The notes: generated from the sequence alone by a model not told the origin. DNA of 48,305 nt from Sphingomonas sp. S-NIH.Pt15_0812 (GCF_003951315.1 NZ_QLJH01000026.1:1-48305), one strand, 5' to 3'; positions 7,654 through 17,100 are shown, counted from the first letter of the stretch. A program made the numbers and translations.

Positions 7654-8711
7654 GTCATGCTCCCATCATCCAAGGCCTCCGCCGCCATGACCGCCTGCGC
7701 CGCCTTGGCGAACAGCGTCGGCAGGCCGGCGGCGGCGAGATCGGCGACCGGCCACCATTCGCCCGCGCCCTGCGCCTCGCCGCGCCCGACCGCAAGCGCC
7801 AGCGTCAGGTCGAAATGGGTGAAGCCATGTTCGACCTTGCCCTCCAGCATCCGCCAGTTGATCGCGGCGGGTGCCTCCGCCAGCGCGGGCGCCGGATCGG
7901 TCCAGGGACCGGTCGGCAGCGCGCGCATCCCGCCGAGCAGGCCCCTGTCGGGCCGCCGCACCAGCCAGACCGAGCGCGTGCCCTTCCGACGTTCCAGCCA
8001 GAAGATCGTGCCCTGGCGGCGCGGCTTGGCCTTCTTCGCCGCCTTGACCGGCAGGCGCGCGGGATCGCCCGCCGCAAAGGCCTCGCAGGATTCGCGCAAC
8101 GGGCAGAGCAGGCAGCGCGGCTTGCGCACGGTGCAGAGCGTCGCGCCCAGGTCCATCATCGCTTGCGCGAAGTCGCCGGCGCGCGCGTCCGGGGTGATCC
8201 GGTCGGTCGCCCCCCGGATCGCCGGCCGCGCCGCTGGCAGCGGCGTGTCGATCGCGAACAGCCGCGCCACCACCCGCTCGACATTGGCGTCGACCACCAC
8301 CGCCCGCTCGCCGAACGCGATCGCCGCCACCGCCGCCGCCGTATAGGCGCCCAGTCCCGGCAGTTCGAGCAGCCCCGCCTCGGTGCGCGGGAACCCGCCC
8401 GCCGCCGCCACCGCCCGCGCCGCCTTCACCAGGTTGCGGGCGCGGGCATAATAGCCCAACCCCGCCCAGGCGGCCATGATCGCCTCGTCCGGCGCGGCCG
8501 CCAGCGCCTCGACGCTGGGCCAGCGTTCGGTCCATTCGCGGAAACGCGGTGCGACCGCCGCGACCGTGGTCTGCTGGAGCATCACCTCCGACAGCCAGAC
8601 GCGATAGGGATCGGGCGTCTCGCCCGGTTTCGCGCGCCACGGCAGGTCGCGGGCGTGCGCATCATACCAGTCGAGCAACCGGTCGGCGATCGAAGAGCGC
8701 TTGGCGTTCAC
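7650..8711 (-). CDS. mutY: adenine DNA glycosylase MutY
   Basis: A 353-residue glycosylase that removes adenine mispaired with 8-oxoguanine. The catalytic Glu42 lies in SEVMLQQTTV, the helix-hairpin-helix in ELPGLGAYTAAA (116-127), and Asp141 in VVVDANVERV. The 4Fe-4S cluster ligands are Cys193-x6-Cys200-x2-Cys203-x5-Cys209. A C-terminal Nudix-like domain that recognises 8-oxoG spans about 230-340, with the expected histidine in HGFTHFDL. The best start is GTG at 8711; I see no in-frame ATG just upstream. It is divergent from the DUF721 gene with only 26 bases between start codons. Confidence 0.93.
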   Translation of the reverse strand: MNAKRSSIADRLLDWYDAHARDLPWRAKPGETPDPYRVWLSEVMLQQTTVAAVAPRFREWTERWPSVEALAAAPDEAIMAAWAGLGYYARARNLVKAARAVAAAGGFPRTEAGLLELPGLGAYTAAAVAAIAFGERAVVVDANVERVVARLFAIDTPLPAARPAIRGATDRITPDARAGDFAQAMMDLGATLCTVRKPRCLLCPLRESCEAFAAGDPARLPVKAAKKAKPRRQGTIFWLERRKGTRSVWLVRRPDRGLLGGMRALPTGPWTDPAPALAEAPAAINWRMLEGKVEHGFTHFDLTLALAVGRGEAQGAGEWWPVADLAAAGLPTLFAKAAQAVMAAEALDDGSMT

Positions 8712-8737
8712 CGCCCGCCTATGGCATGGGACACGCC

Positions 8738-9307
8738 ATGAGCAAGCATCCCGGCACGCCCCCGGCCGGAAGTCCCCCGAAAACCGCCAAGCCTCCCAAG
8801 GCCATGAAGGCCAGGCCGGAGGCCGAACGGTCCAACCGCTCGCGCGCGGTGTCCGAACTGCTGCCCGCGATCGGCGGCGCGGCGTTCCGCCGCTTCGGCT
8901 TCGTCCAGTCCTCGATCGTCAGCCGCTGGCCGGAAATCGTCGGCGAGCGACTCGCCCGCGCCTCGATGCCCGAATCGATCCGCTTCCCCGTCGGGCAGAA
9001 GCAGGACGGCACGCTGACCCTGTGCGTGCGCGGCGCGCATGCGCCGATGATGCAGCATGTCATTCCCGAGATCGTCGAGCGGGTGAACCGCTTCTTCGGC
9101 TATGCCGCCATCGCCCGGGTGACGATCCGCCAGGGCGAGATCGCCGCGCCCGTGCCGCGCCGCGCCCCCGCCTCGCTCCAGCCGCGCGCCGTGCCGGTCG
9201 AGATGGGCGAGGGGCTGAAGGCGATCGCCGATCCCGAACTGCGTGCCGTGCTCGAATCGCTTGCCGCCGGTGTCGCCGCGACCCGGGGCCTACCAAGGGT
9301 GTCCTGA
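8738..9307 (+). CDS. DUF721 family protein (DciA-like)
   Basis: A 189-residue protein with the DUF721 core (about residues 35-115: LLPAIGGAAFRRFGFVQSSIVSRWPEIVGERLA...). DUF721 includes DciA, a loader of the replicative helicase in many bacteria; alphaproteobacterial members are usually uncharacterised. The N-terminus is basic and proline-rich and probably disordered. ATG at 8738 is preferred; an in-frame ATG at 8726 is possible. The stop overlaps the start of the first dsbA-like gene (TGATG), so they form an operon. Location beside mutY is conserved in alphaproteobacteria as far as I recall. Confidence 0.8.
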   Translation: MSKHPGTPPAGSPPKTAKPPKAMKARPEAERSNRSRAVSELLPAIGGAAFRRFGFVQSSIVSRWPEIVGERLARASMPESIRFPVGQKQDGTLTLCVRGAHAPMMQHVIPEIVERVNRFFGYAAIARVTIRQGEIAAPVPRRAPASLQPRAVPVEMGEGLKAIADPELRAVLESLAAGVAATRGLPRVS

Positions 9308-9984
9308 TGCGTCTGTTGCCCGTTGCGCTTGCCTTGCTCGCCCTGCCCCTGACGCTGGCCGGCGCCGCGCCGGTGCGCGACTGGTCGAGGACCGCGACGA
9401 TGAACGCGGACGGCGCCTATGTGATCGGCAATCCCGCCGCGCGGGTGAAGCTGCGCGAATGGGCCAGCTATACCTGTCCGCATTGCGCGCATTTCAGCGC
9501 CGAGTCGGAGCCGGTGCTGACCAACCGCATGATCCGCTCGGGCTCGACCAGCCTGGAGGTGCGGCACATGGTCCGCGATCCGCTCGACCTGGGCGCGGCG
9601 ATCCTGACGCGCTGCGCCGGGCCGCGCGGCTTCGCGGGGGCGCATCGGGCGGTCTTCGCCGCGCAGGACCAGTGGTTCAAGAAGGGCGCGGACTATGCCC
9701 AGGCCCAGGCCGAGCGGCTGGAGAAGCTGCCCAATCTGGTCGCGGTGCGCCAGCTGGCCGATGGGGCCGGGCTGACCGCGATCCTGACCGCGCGCGGACT
9801 GACCCCGGGCGCGATCAATGCCTGTTTCGCCGACCAGAAGGCGGTCGACCGGCTGCTGAAGCTCAGCGACTCGGTGCCGGCCGAGGTCACCGGCACGCCC
9901 AGTTTCTACATCAACGGCAAGCTGATCCCCAACGCCACCTGGGTCCAGCTCGAACCCGCCCTTCGCGCCGCCGGCGCCAAGTAA
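9307..9984 (+). CDS. periplasmic DsbA-family thiol:disulfide protein
   Basis: A 225-residue thioredoxin-fold protein with a signal peptide (residues 1-20, LTLAGA). The active site is Cys57-Pro-His-Cys60, the same CPHC as E. coli DsbA, and the cis-proline is in VTGTPSFYIN. This predicts a dithiol oxidase that introduces disulfides into exported proteins. It resembles the alphaproteobacterial DsbA/BdbD branch. It starts inside the DUF721 stop codon and is followed 15 bases later by a second DsbA-like gene. Confidence 0.87.
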   Translation: MRLLPVALALLALPLTLAGAAPVRDWSRTATMNADGAYVIGNPAARVKLREWASYTCPHCAHFSAESEPVLTNRMIRSGSTSLEVRHMVRDPLDLGAAILTRCAGPRGFAGAHRAVFAAQDQWFKKGADYAQAQAERLEKLPNLVAVRQLADGAGLTAILTARGLTPGAINACFADQKAVDRLLKLSDSVPAEVTGTPSFYINGKLIPNATWVQLEPALRAAGAK

Positions 9985-9999
9985 ATGCCAGGAGCCACC

Positions 10000-10743
10000 A
10001 TGAAGTTCGCGCCCCTTCTTCTAGCCCCCCTTCTTGCGGCCGCCGCGCTCTCCGCCTGTTCGGGCCAGAGCGGCGGGGGCAATGACAGCGCGCCCGCCGC
10101 CCCCGTCGCCGCCACCGCGCCGCCCGCCGGCAAGCAGTGGACCGACGTCGTGTCGAAGACGCCCGAAGGCTATGTCGTCGGCAACCCCAATGCGCCGATC
10201 AAGGTGGTGGAATATGGCTCGCGCCTGTGCCCGGCCTGCCGCGCGCTGGCGACCGAGGGCTTCGCGCCGCTGATGAAGAACTATGTCGCGCCGGGCAAGA
10301 TCAGCTTCGAATTCCGCGAGTTCCTGATCCACGGCGCGTCGGACCTGCCGCCGGCGCTGATCGGCGGTTGCGGCGGCCCTGCCCCCTTCTTCCCGATGCT
10401 GGAGCAGATGTACGCCAACCAGAACGCCTTCCTCGACAAGTTGCAGGCGCTGCCCAAGCCGGTGCAGGACCAGATCCAGGCGGCAAAGCCGCAGGATGCG
10501 ATCCGGATGCTGGGCGAGCAGATGGGCATCATCGACTTCGCCAAGCAGCGCGGCATCCCCGAGGCGAAGGCGCGCCAGTGCCTGTCCGACATGACCCGGA
10601 TCGACGCGCTGACCAAGCAGACCCAGGACAAGGGCGCGGACGGCACCGTCACCGGCACGCCGACCGTGATCGTCAACGGCACCAAGGTCGAGGGCTTCGG
10701 CTGGGCCGATGTCGAGAAGGCGCTGAAGCGCGCGGGCGCCTGA
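10000..10743 (+). CDS. DsbA-family lipoprotein with CPAC active site
   Basis: A 247-residue DsbA-family protein. Residues 1-20 form a lipoprotein signal with lipobox LSAC (Cys20), followed by a Ser/Gly/Ala/Pro-rich linker. The thioredoxin motif is Cys77-Pro-Ala-Cys80 and the cis-Pro is in VTGTPTVIVN. The AC dipeptide between the cysteines and the membrane anchor separate it from the soluble neighbour upstream, suggesting a different redox partner or role. The ATG at 10000 follows a good AGGAG site; the frame is open from 9985 but gives an unlikely N-terminus. Confidence 0.86.
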   Translation: MKFAPLLLAPLLAAAALSACSGQSGGGNDSAPAAPVAATAPPAGKQWTDVVSKTPEGYVVGNPNAPIKVVEYGSRLCPACRALATEGFAPLMKNYVAPGKISFEFREFLIHGASDLPPALIGGCGGPAPFFPMLEQMYANQNAFLDKLQALPKPVQDQIQAAKPQDAIRMLGEQMGIIDFAKQRGIPEAKARQCLSDMTRIDALTKQTQDKGADGTVTGTPTVIVNGTKVEGFGWADVEKALKRAGA

Positions 10744-10774
10744 TCGACCCATCCGGCCCTGCCGCCCCTGCGGC

Positions 10775-12586
10775 ATGGCCGGCACCCGACGCCATGACTT
10801 CGACCCGACATCGTCCGCACGGCGCGGGGCGCGCGTGAGCATCGGCGCGCCCTCCCATTGGGCGGCGCGGCTGCACGCCTTCGGCACGCGCGTCCGCGCC
10901 ACCGAATTGCTGTTCGTGCTGGTCGCGGTCGCCATCGGCATGGGCGCGGGCCTGCTCACCGTCCTGCAGGGCGCGCTGGCGCGGACGGTGCAGCATCTTC
11001 TCTACCGGATGCCCGGCCCCACGCGGCTGAGCGGCATGCCCCAGCTCGCCTGGTGGCAGTTGCTGATCCTGCCCGTCGGCGGATGCGTGCTGGTGGGGTT
11101 CAACCGACTGGTCGGGACGCAGCGCCGGGCGCTGGTCGACACGGTGGAGGCCAACGCGCTGCATGGCGGCGTGCTGTCCGGCCGGGACAGCGCCATCGTG
11201 TCGGGGCAGACCATCCTGTCGAACGGCTTCGGCGCGTCGGTGGGGCTGGAGGCGGCCTATGCGCAGCTTGGCGGCCTGATCGCCTCGCTGGCCGGGCGGT
11301 GGCTGCGGTTGCGGCGGATCGATATCCGCACGCTGGTCGGGGCCGGCGCGGGCGGCGCGATCGCGGCGGCGTTCGGCGCGCCGCTGGCGGGCGCGTTCTA
11401 CGCATTCGAGGTGGTGATCGGCGCCTATACGCCCGCCACGATCGCCCCGGTCGTCGCGGCATCGCTGGCCGGCGCGCAGGTCGCCCGGCGCCTGGGCGTC
11501 GTTCCCTATATCGTCGATGTCGATCGGGGTCCGGCGATCCAGACCTTCGGCTATCTCGTCTACGGGTCGCTGGGCGTGCTGTGCGCGGCGATCGGCATCG
11601 CGCTGATGCGCCTGGTCGGGGCAACCGAGGCGCGCACGCGCGCGCATCTGCCCGGCTGGTCGCGGCCGATCGTCGGCGGCATGCTGCTGGCCGGGCTGGC
11701 GGCGATCTCGCCACAGGTGCTGTCCGCCGGGCATAGCGCCTTGCATATCGATCTGGTCCAGGCGCTGCCGCTGGCGGTCGTCGCGACGCTGTTGGCGACC
11801 AAGGCGCTGGCGTCGATCGTGTCGCTGGGTTTCGGCTTTCGCGGCGGCCTGTTCTTCGCCTCCCTGTTCCTGGGGACGCTGGTCGGGCATTTCTATGCCG
11901 ACGCGCTCGCGGCGATCGCCGGCGTGGAGGTCCTGGACGCGGGCAATGCCGCGATGGTCGGCATGGCCGCGCTGGCGGTGGCGGTGATCGGCGCACCGTT
12001 CACGATGACGATGCTGGTGCTGGAGGCGACCGGCAATTTCAGCCTGACCGGCGCGGTGCTGGCCGCGTCGCTGGTGTCCTCGACGATCGTGCGGCAGTTC
12101 TTCGGCTATTCCTTCTCCACCTGGCGGCTGCACCTGCGCGGGGAGACGATCCGCAGCCTGCGCGACGTGGGATGGGTCAAGTCGCTGACGGCGGGGCGGA
12201 TGATGCGGCGGCAGCCCAACATGATCGCCGGCAGCGCCACCGTCGCCGAATTCCGCCGCCGCTTTCCGCTGGGGGCGACCAAGCGCGTCATCCTGCTCGA
12301 TGCCACCGACCATTATGCGGGCATCGTCGACCCGGTCGCGGTGCATGACGGTGCGGTCGGCGCGGACCGGCCGGTCATCGACCTGGCGCAGGGGCGCGAC
12401 CAGGTCCTGCGGCCGGACATGGACATCCGGGCCGTCATGGCGCTGTTCGACGCGACCCGGCGCGAGGAGCTGGCGGTGGTCGACGATCAGGGTGCGGTGC
12501 TGGGCCTGGTGACCGAGGCGCATGTCCGCCGCCGCTATGGCGAGGAGGTGGAGAAGAGCCAGCGCGAGCTGTTCGGCGAGGCCTGA
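10775..12586 (+). CDS. ClC-family chloride channel/transporter with CBS domain
   Basis: A polytopic ClC protein of up to 603 residues. The ClC core spans about residues 40-455 and a CBS region about 480-590. Signature segments are divergent. GREGP appears as GLEAA, keeping the gating glutamate (Glu159). GGxFxPSL appears as GGLFFASL, losing the proline. No GSGIP is evident where it is expected. By eye, Glu202/Glu203 of ClC-ec1 align with Glu212/Val213 (FYAFEVV), so the internal proton glutamate seems replaced by valine, as in ClC channels. The start is uncertain: ATG 10775 or GTG 10835, both with poor ribosome sites. It probably ends the DUF721-dsbA operon. Confidence 0.82.
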   Translation: MAGTRRHDFDPTSSARRGARVSIGAPSHWAARLHAFGTRVRATELLFVLVAVAIGMGAGLLTVLQGALARTVQHLLYRMPGPTRLSGMPQLAWWQLLILPVGGCVLVGFNRLVGTQRRALVDTVEANALHGGVLSGRDSAIVSGQTILSNGFGASVGLEAAYAQLGGLIASLAGRWLRLRRIDIRTLVGAGAGGAIAAAFGAPLAGAFYAFEVVIGAYTPATIAPVVAASLAGAQVARRLGVVPYIVDVDRGPAIQTFGYLVYGSLGVLCAAIGIALMRLVGATEARTRAHLPGWSRPIVGGMLLAGLAAISPQVLSAGHSALHIDLVQALPLAVVATLLATKALASIVSLGFGFRGGLFFASLFLGTLVGHFYADALAAIAGVEVLDAGNAAMVGMAALAVAVIGAPFTMTMLVLEATGNFSLTGAVLAASLVSSTIVRQFFGYSFSTWRLHLRGETIRSLRDVGWVKSLTAGRMMRRQPNMIAGSATVAEFRRRFPLGATKRVILLDATDHYAGIVDPVAVHDGAVGADRPVIDLAQGRDQVLRPDMDIRAVMALFDATRREELAVVDDQGAVLGLVTEAHVRRRYGEEVEKSQRELFGEA

Positions 12587-12619
12587 CGCCCCGCCCGGCA
12601 GGTCCGCCCGGCCGATCGA

Positions 12620-13870
12620 CTATGCCGCGAACAATTCCAGCTGCTGCTGCTTCTTCGGCGCGACCAGCGGCTTCAGATCCTCACGCTCGGCCAACGACAC
12701 CGGCCGCCAGTCCTCGGCGATCAGGAACGGGCGCAGCTTGGCGATCGACACGGTCAGCCGCGCGACATCGTCCAGCCGCAGCCGCCGCCAGCGCCGGCTC
12801 GCCAGGATCGCGTCGACCGCCTTCACCCCCAGGCCCGGCACGCGCAGCAACGCCTCGCGCGGGGCGCGATTGACGTCGACCGGGAAACGGTCGCGGAACT
12901 TGAGCGCCCAGGCCAGCTTGGGATCGATGTCGAGCGGCAACATGCCCGTCTCCGCATCCGCCGCCGCGACCACCTCATGCGGCTGATAGTCGTAGAATCG
13001 CATCAGCCAGTCCGACTGGTAGAGGCGATGCTCACGCATCAGAGGCGGCCGTTGCAGCGGCAGCACCGCCGACGCGTCGGGGATCGGGCTGAACGCCGAA
13101 TAATAGACGCGGCGCAAGCCGAAGCGGTCGTAGAGCGTCGACGCGCGCAGCACGATATCGCCATCGGTCGCGGCATCCGCGCCGACGATCATCTGGGTCG
13201 ACTGACCGGCCGGGGCGAATTTCGGCGCGTTGCGATATTTCTTGCCCGCATCGCGCTGGTCGGCGATCGCGCCCTTCACCTCGGCCATCGCGCCCTCGAT
13301 CCGGGCGCCGTCCTTCTCGGGCGCGAGCCGCTTCAACCCGCCCGCCGTCGGCAGCTCGACATTGATCGAGACGCGGTCGGCATGCAGCCCGGCCTGGTGG
13401 ATCAGCTCGGGATCGGCGTCGGGGATGGTCTTGAGATGGATATAGCCGCGGAAGTGATGATCCTCGCGCAGCGACCGCGCGACCTCGACCATCTGTTCCA
13501 TCGTATAGTTGGGCGACCGGATGATGCCCGAGGACAGGAACAGCCCCTCGATATAGTTGCGCTTGTAGAAGGACAGGGTGAGATTCACCACCTCCTGCGC
13601 GGAGAAGCGGGCGCGGCGGACGTTCGACGACTTGCGGTTGATGCAATAATGGCAGTCGAAGATGCAGCTGTTGGTCAGCAGGATCTTGAGCAGCGAGATG
13701 CAGCGGCCATCGGGCGCATAGGCATGGCAGATGCCCATTCCCTCGGTCGAACCCAGCCCCTTACCGTCGCGGCTGTTGCGCTTGGCGGTGCCGGACGACG
13801 CGCAGGACGCGTCATACTTCGCGGCATCGGCGAGAATCGCCAGCTTTTCACGGGTGTCGAGCTGCGCCAT
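12620..13870 (-). CDS. putative DNA modification/repair radical SAM protein (TIGR03916-like)
   Basis: A 416-residue protein. The radical-SAM cluster motif is Cys69-x3-Cys73-x2-Cys76 (SCIFDCHYCINR); a TIM-barrel-like region extends to about 270. A C-terminal helix-hairpin-helix (LLRVPGLGVKAVDAIL, 341-356) predicts DNA binding. The protein ends QQQLELFAA, and QLELF matches the bacterial beta-clamp-binding consensus QL[SD]LF closely. The family was named for genomic linkage to UDG-like proteins; here the partner lies on the far side of smc. A perfect LexA-type box sits 3 bases upstream of the ATG. Other Cys residues at 23, 26-to-60 region (Cys48, Cys57) could hold an auxiliary site. The reaction is unknown. 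Confidence 0.88.
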   Translation of the reverse strand: MAQLDTREKLAILADAAKYDASCASSGTAKRNSRDGKGLGSTEGMGICHAYAPDGRCISLLKILLTNSCIFDCHYCINRKSSNVRRARFSAQEVVNLTLSFYKRNYIEGLFLSSGIIRSPNYTMEQMVEVARSLREDHHFRGYIHLKTIPDADPELIHQAGLHADRVSINVELPTAGGLKRLAPEKDGARIEGAMAEVKGAIADQRDAGKKYRNAPKFAPAGQSTQMIVGADAATDGDIVLRASTLYDRFGLRRVYYSAFSPIPDASAVLPLQRPPLMREHRLYQSDWLMRFYDYQPHEVVAAADAETGMLPLDIDPKLAWALKFRDRFPVDVNRAPREALLRVPGLGVKAVDAILASRRWRRLRLDDVARLTVSIAKLRPFLIAEDWRPVSLAEREDLKPLVAPKKQQQLELFAA

Positions 13871-13873
13871 CCC

Positions 13874-13888
13874 GTTCCAAATATGTTC
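13874..13888 (-). promoter_or_regulatory. SOS/LexA box (direct-repeat type) upstream of the radical-SAM gene
   Basis: GTTC-CAAATAT-GTTC on the plus strand (GAAC-N7-GAAC in the direction of the gene) is an exact match to the alphaproteobacterial LexA site GTTC-N7-GTTC. Only GGG separates it from the ATG at 13870. It overlaps a plausible -10 (TATTTG) with a TTGCGA -35 17 bases upstream, so LexA would block RNA polymerase and the transcript would be nearly leaderless. Confidence 0.72.
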
Positions 13889-14012
13889 TGACGTCCCCGG
13901 TCGCAAGGCGCGACCCGCCCGCCCGGTAACCTGCTTTACCGCCGGGAAAGGCGGAAAAAAGGGGGGCGACCCGTGGGGCCGCCCCGTAGTTCAGGGAATG
14001 TGTCGCGCGGAC

Positions 14013-14042
14013 AAAAGGGGGAGAACCGCGGCGACCTTCTCC
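14013..14042 (-). terminator. possible terminator of smc
   Basis: On the minus strand GGAGAA (14042-14037) pairs with TTCTCC (14025-14020) across 11 bases and is followed by CCCTTTT. It lies about 60 bases after the smc stop. The stem is short and the loop long, so this is tentative. The rest of the 234-base gap to the radical-SAM gene holds its promoter and LexA box and a CCGCC/GGCGG hairpin with A-run of unclear role. Confidence 0.35.
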
Positions 14043-14104
14043 TTCTGACAGCCAGATGTTGCGAAACTATGTCCGTGGCGCGGGAAAGTGTAACCGGATG
14101 TATC

Positions 14105-17100
14105 CTATTCGGCGGCGAGCAGCGTTTCCGCCGCCTGAAGATCGACCGAAACCACCCGGCTGACCCCGCGCTCGATCATCGTCACGCCGAACAGACGGTG
14201 CATCCGGCTCATCGTCACCGCATTATGGGTGACGATCAGGTAGCGCGTGTCGGTATCCTGGACCATGCGGTCGAGCAGCCCGCAGAACCGGTCGATATTG
14301 GCGTCGTCCAGCGGCGCGTCGACCTCGTCCAGCACGCAGATCGGCGCGGGGTTGGTCAGGAACAGCGCGAAGATCAGCGCGACGGCGGTCAGCGCCTGTT
14401 CGCCGCCCGACAACAGGGTCAGCGATTGCAGCCGCTTGCCGGGTGGCTGCGCCAATATCTCCAGCCCCGCCTCCAGCGGATCGTCCGAATCGACCAGCGC
14501 CAGATGCGCCGCGCCGCCATCGAACAGGGTCGCGAACAGCCGCCGGAAATGCGCGTCCACCGCCTCGAACGCGGCGCGCAGCCGTTGCCGCCCCTCGCGG
14601 TTCAGCGTCGCGATCGAGCCGCGCAGCGCCGCCACCGCCTCGCCCAGTTCGACGCGTTCCGCCGCGGCGCTGGCCCCCGCCGCGTCCAGTTCGGCCAGTT
14701 CGCGCTCGGCGACCAGATTGACCGGGCCGATCCGCTCGCGCTCCTGCACCAGCCGCTCATGCGTGGCGGTCTCCGCCACCGGATCGCCCACCTCCGCGCC
14801 GACGAACCCGAGTCGCTCGGGCAGCACCGGGGCGGGGCATTGGAAACGCTCGCCCGACAGGCGGCCGATCTCGACCCGGCGCTGCTCCTGGCTCTCCACC
14901 CGCGCCGTCGCCGCCGCCCGCGCCTCGCGCGCCGTGCCCAGCCGGTCGATCGCCTGGCGGTGCGCCGCCTCCGCCGCATGGAGCGCCGTCTCCGCGGTCG
15001 CCTCGGCGGTGGCGAGCAGGTCGGCCGCGCGGCGGTCATCGTCATGCGTGGCGGTCAGCGTGGCGATCCGTCCAGCCAGCGCGGCTGGCTGGTCGGCGAG
15101 CGACTCGGCTTCGATGGCGATCTCGGCATCGCGGCGATCCATCGCGACGATCCGCTTCGCCGCCTCGCCCGCGCGGGTGCGCCAGTCGCGCGCCTCCGCC
15201 TGCGCCGCGACCAGCCGCTCGCGATCGGCCGCCAGCCGCCGGTCGAGCGCCTGGCGCGCGGCCTGCGCCTCCATCACCGCCGTGCGCCGCTGCGTGGCCA
15301 TGTGGCGCAGCGCCTCGACCTCGGCGGCGGTGGCGCGTCCGTCCGGCAGGGCGGCGACGGTGGTTTCGGCCGCCGCCTGATCCGCCGCCGCCTCCGCCCG
15401 CTCCCCGGCGATGCGCGCGGCACGCTGGTCCAGGTCGGCGCGCTGCCCGGCAAGCCGATCAAGCGCGGCGGCAGCGCTGTCCTCCGCCCGCCCCGCCTCG
15501 CGCATCGCCTGCTCGGCGCGCGCCAGCGCATCGCGGGCGGTGCGCGCCGCGATCCGCGCGGCCTCGATCGCCGCGTCCACCTGCGCCCGCGCCCTCGTCG
15601 CCCGGTCGAGCGCCTCGGTCGCCGCCGGACGGGCGTCGCGGAGCCGGGTCAGCCGGTTCAACCGTTCCAGCCGCTCCGCCGCCGCCGCGCCCTGCCCGCT
15701 GGCGCGATAGCCGTCCCAGCGGCGCAAGGTCCCGTCTCGCGTCACCAGCCGCTGCCCGACCGCCAGCGCCTGTCCGGCATCCGTCGCCGCCACCAGCACC
15801 TGGCGCAACCGGCGGGCGAGCAACGGGGGCGCGGCGACATGATCCGCCAGCGGCTCGGTACCCGGCGCGGGGCCCGGATCACCCGGCTCGACCGGCATCG
15901 GCATCCACACATCGGGACTGGATTCGAGATCGTCGCCCAGCGCCGCGCCCAACGCACGCTCATAGCCGGGGGCCGGCACCAGCTGGTCGATCAGCCGGAC
16001 GCCGCCACTGCGCCTGGTCGCCCGTTCCAGCGCCGCCACTTCGCTGTCGAGCGCCGCCAGATCGGCGCGCGCGGTCGCGCGCGCCGTCTCCGCCGAATCG
16101 CGATCGGCCATGCCCGCCCGCTCGGCCGCCTCCGCCGCCGCGTGCGCCTCGCGTGCCGTCTCCGCCGCCAGCCCCGCTGCCACGCGACGCTCGGCCGCCG
16201 CCTCGCGCTGTGCGGTCAGCGGCGCGGGCAACGGCAAGGCGGCGAGCGCCGCCGCTGCCTGGACCGCCTCGCGCTTGACGCGCGCCAGCCGGGTCGCGGC
16301 GGCCTCGCCGGCGGCGCGCGCCACCCGCGCCTCCGCCACTTCGCCTGCCTGCCGGCTCATGCCCTGCGCCAGCGCGACCTCGGCATCGCGCGCGGCCCGC
16401 TCCGCCTCTTCCAGCGCGGCGCCCCGGTGCGGCGCATCCTGCTCGCCAGCGGCGATGGCGGCGGCCAGCGCCTCCCCCTCCGCCGCCAGCCGGGCGAGCG
16501 CCGCCGCCGCATCGCCGGCCAGCGATCCCTCGCGCGCACGGTCCTCCGCCAATCGCATGGCCGCCGCCGCCAGATCGGCGATGCGGCGCTCGACCGCCTG
16601 CCGCTCGCCGGTCAGCGCCGCCAGCGCATGCGCCGCCTCCGTCACCCGCTCCCGCGCCGCCAGCGCCGCGCCGCGCGCCGCCGCCACCTCGGTCGCCGCG
16701 CGACGCTGGGCGGCGGCGTCGGACTGTTCCGCCGCCGCCGCCGCCTCCACAGCCGCCGTACAGGCCCGCGCCGCCGCCTTGGCCGCATCCGCCTCGGCCG
16801 CGGCGGCGCGCCAGCGGGCGAAGATCATCCGCGCCTCCGCCAGCCGGATGCGGTCGGACAGTCGGCGATAGCGTTCGGCCGCCCGAGCCTGTCGCCGCAG
16901 CACGGCGGCGCGCGCCGCCTGGTCGGCGAGCACCGTGTCGAGCCGCTCCAGATTGGCCTCGGTCTGGCGCAGCCGCGACTCCGCCTCGCGCCGGCGGACG
17001 TGCAGGCCGGCGATCCCGGCCGCTTCCTCCAGCATCGCGCGACGCTCGGCCGGCTTGGCGGCGATCACCGCGCCGATCCGGTTCTGGCTGACCAAGGCGG

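Noticed and set aside
8..13885. 15-base identity CCATCCCGTTCCAAA near base 20 and near 13869
   Set aside because: In 48 kb of GC-rich DNA a 15-base match is expected by chance; the copy near base 20 lacks the second GTTC of the LexA box.
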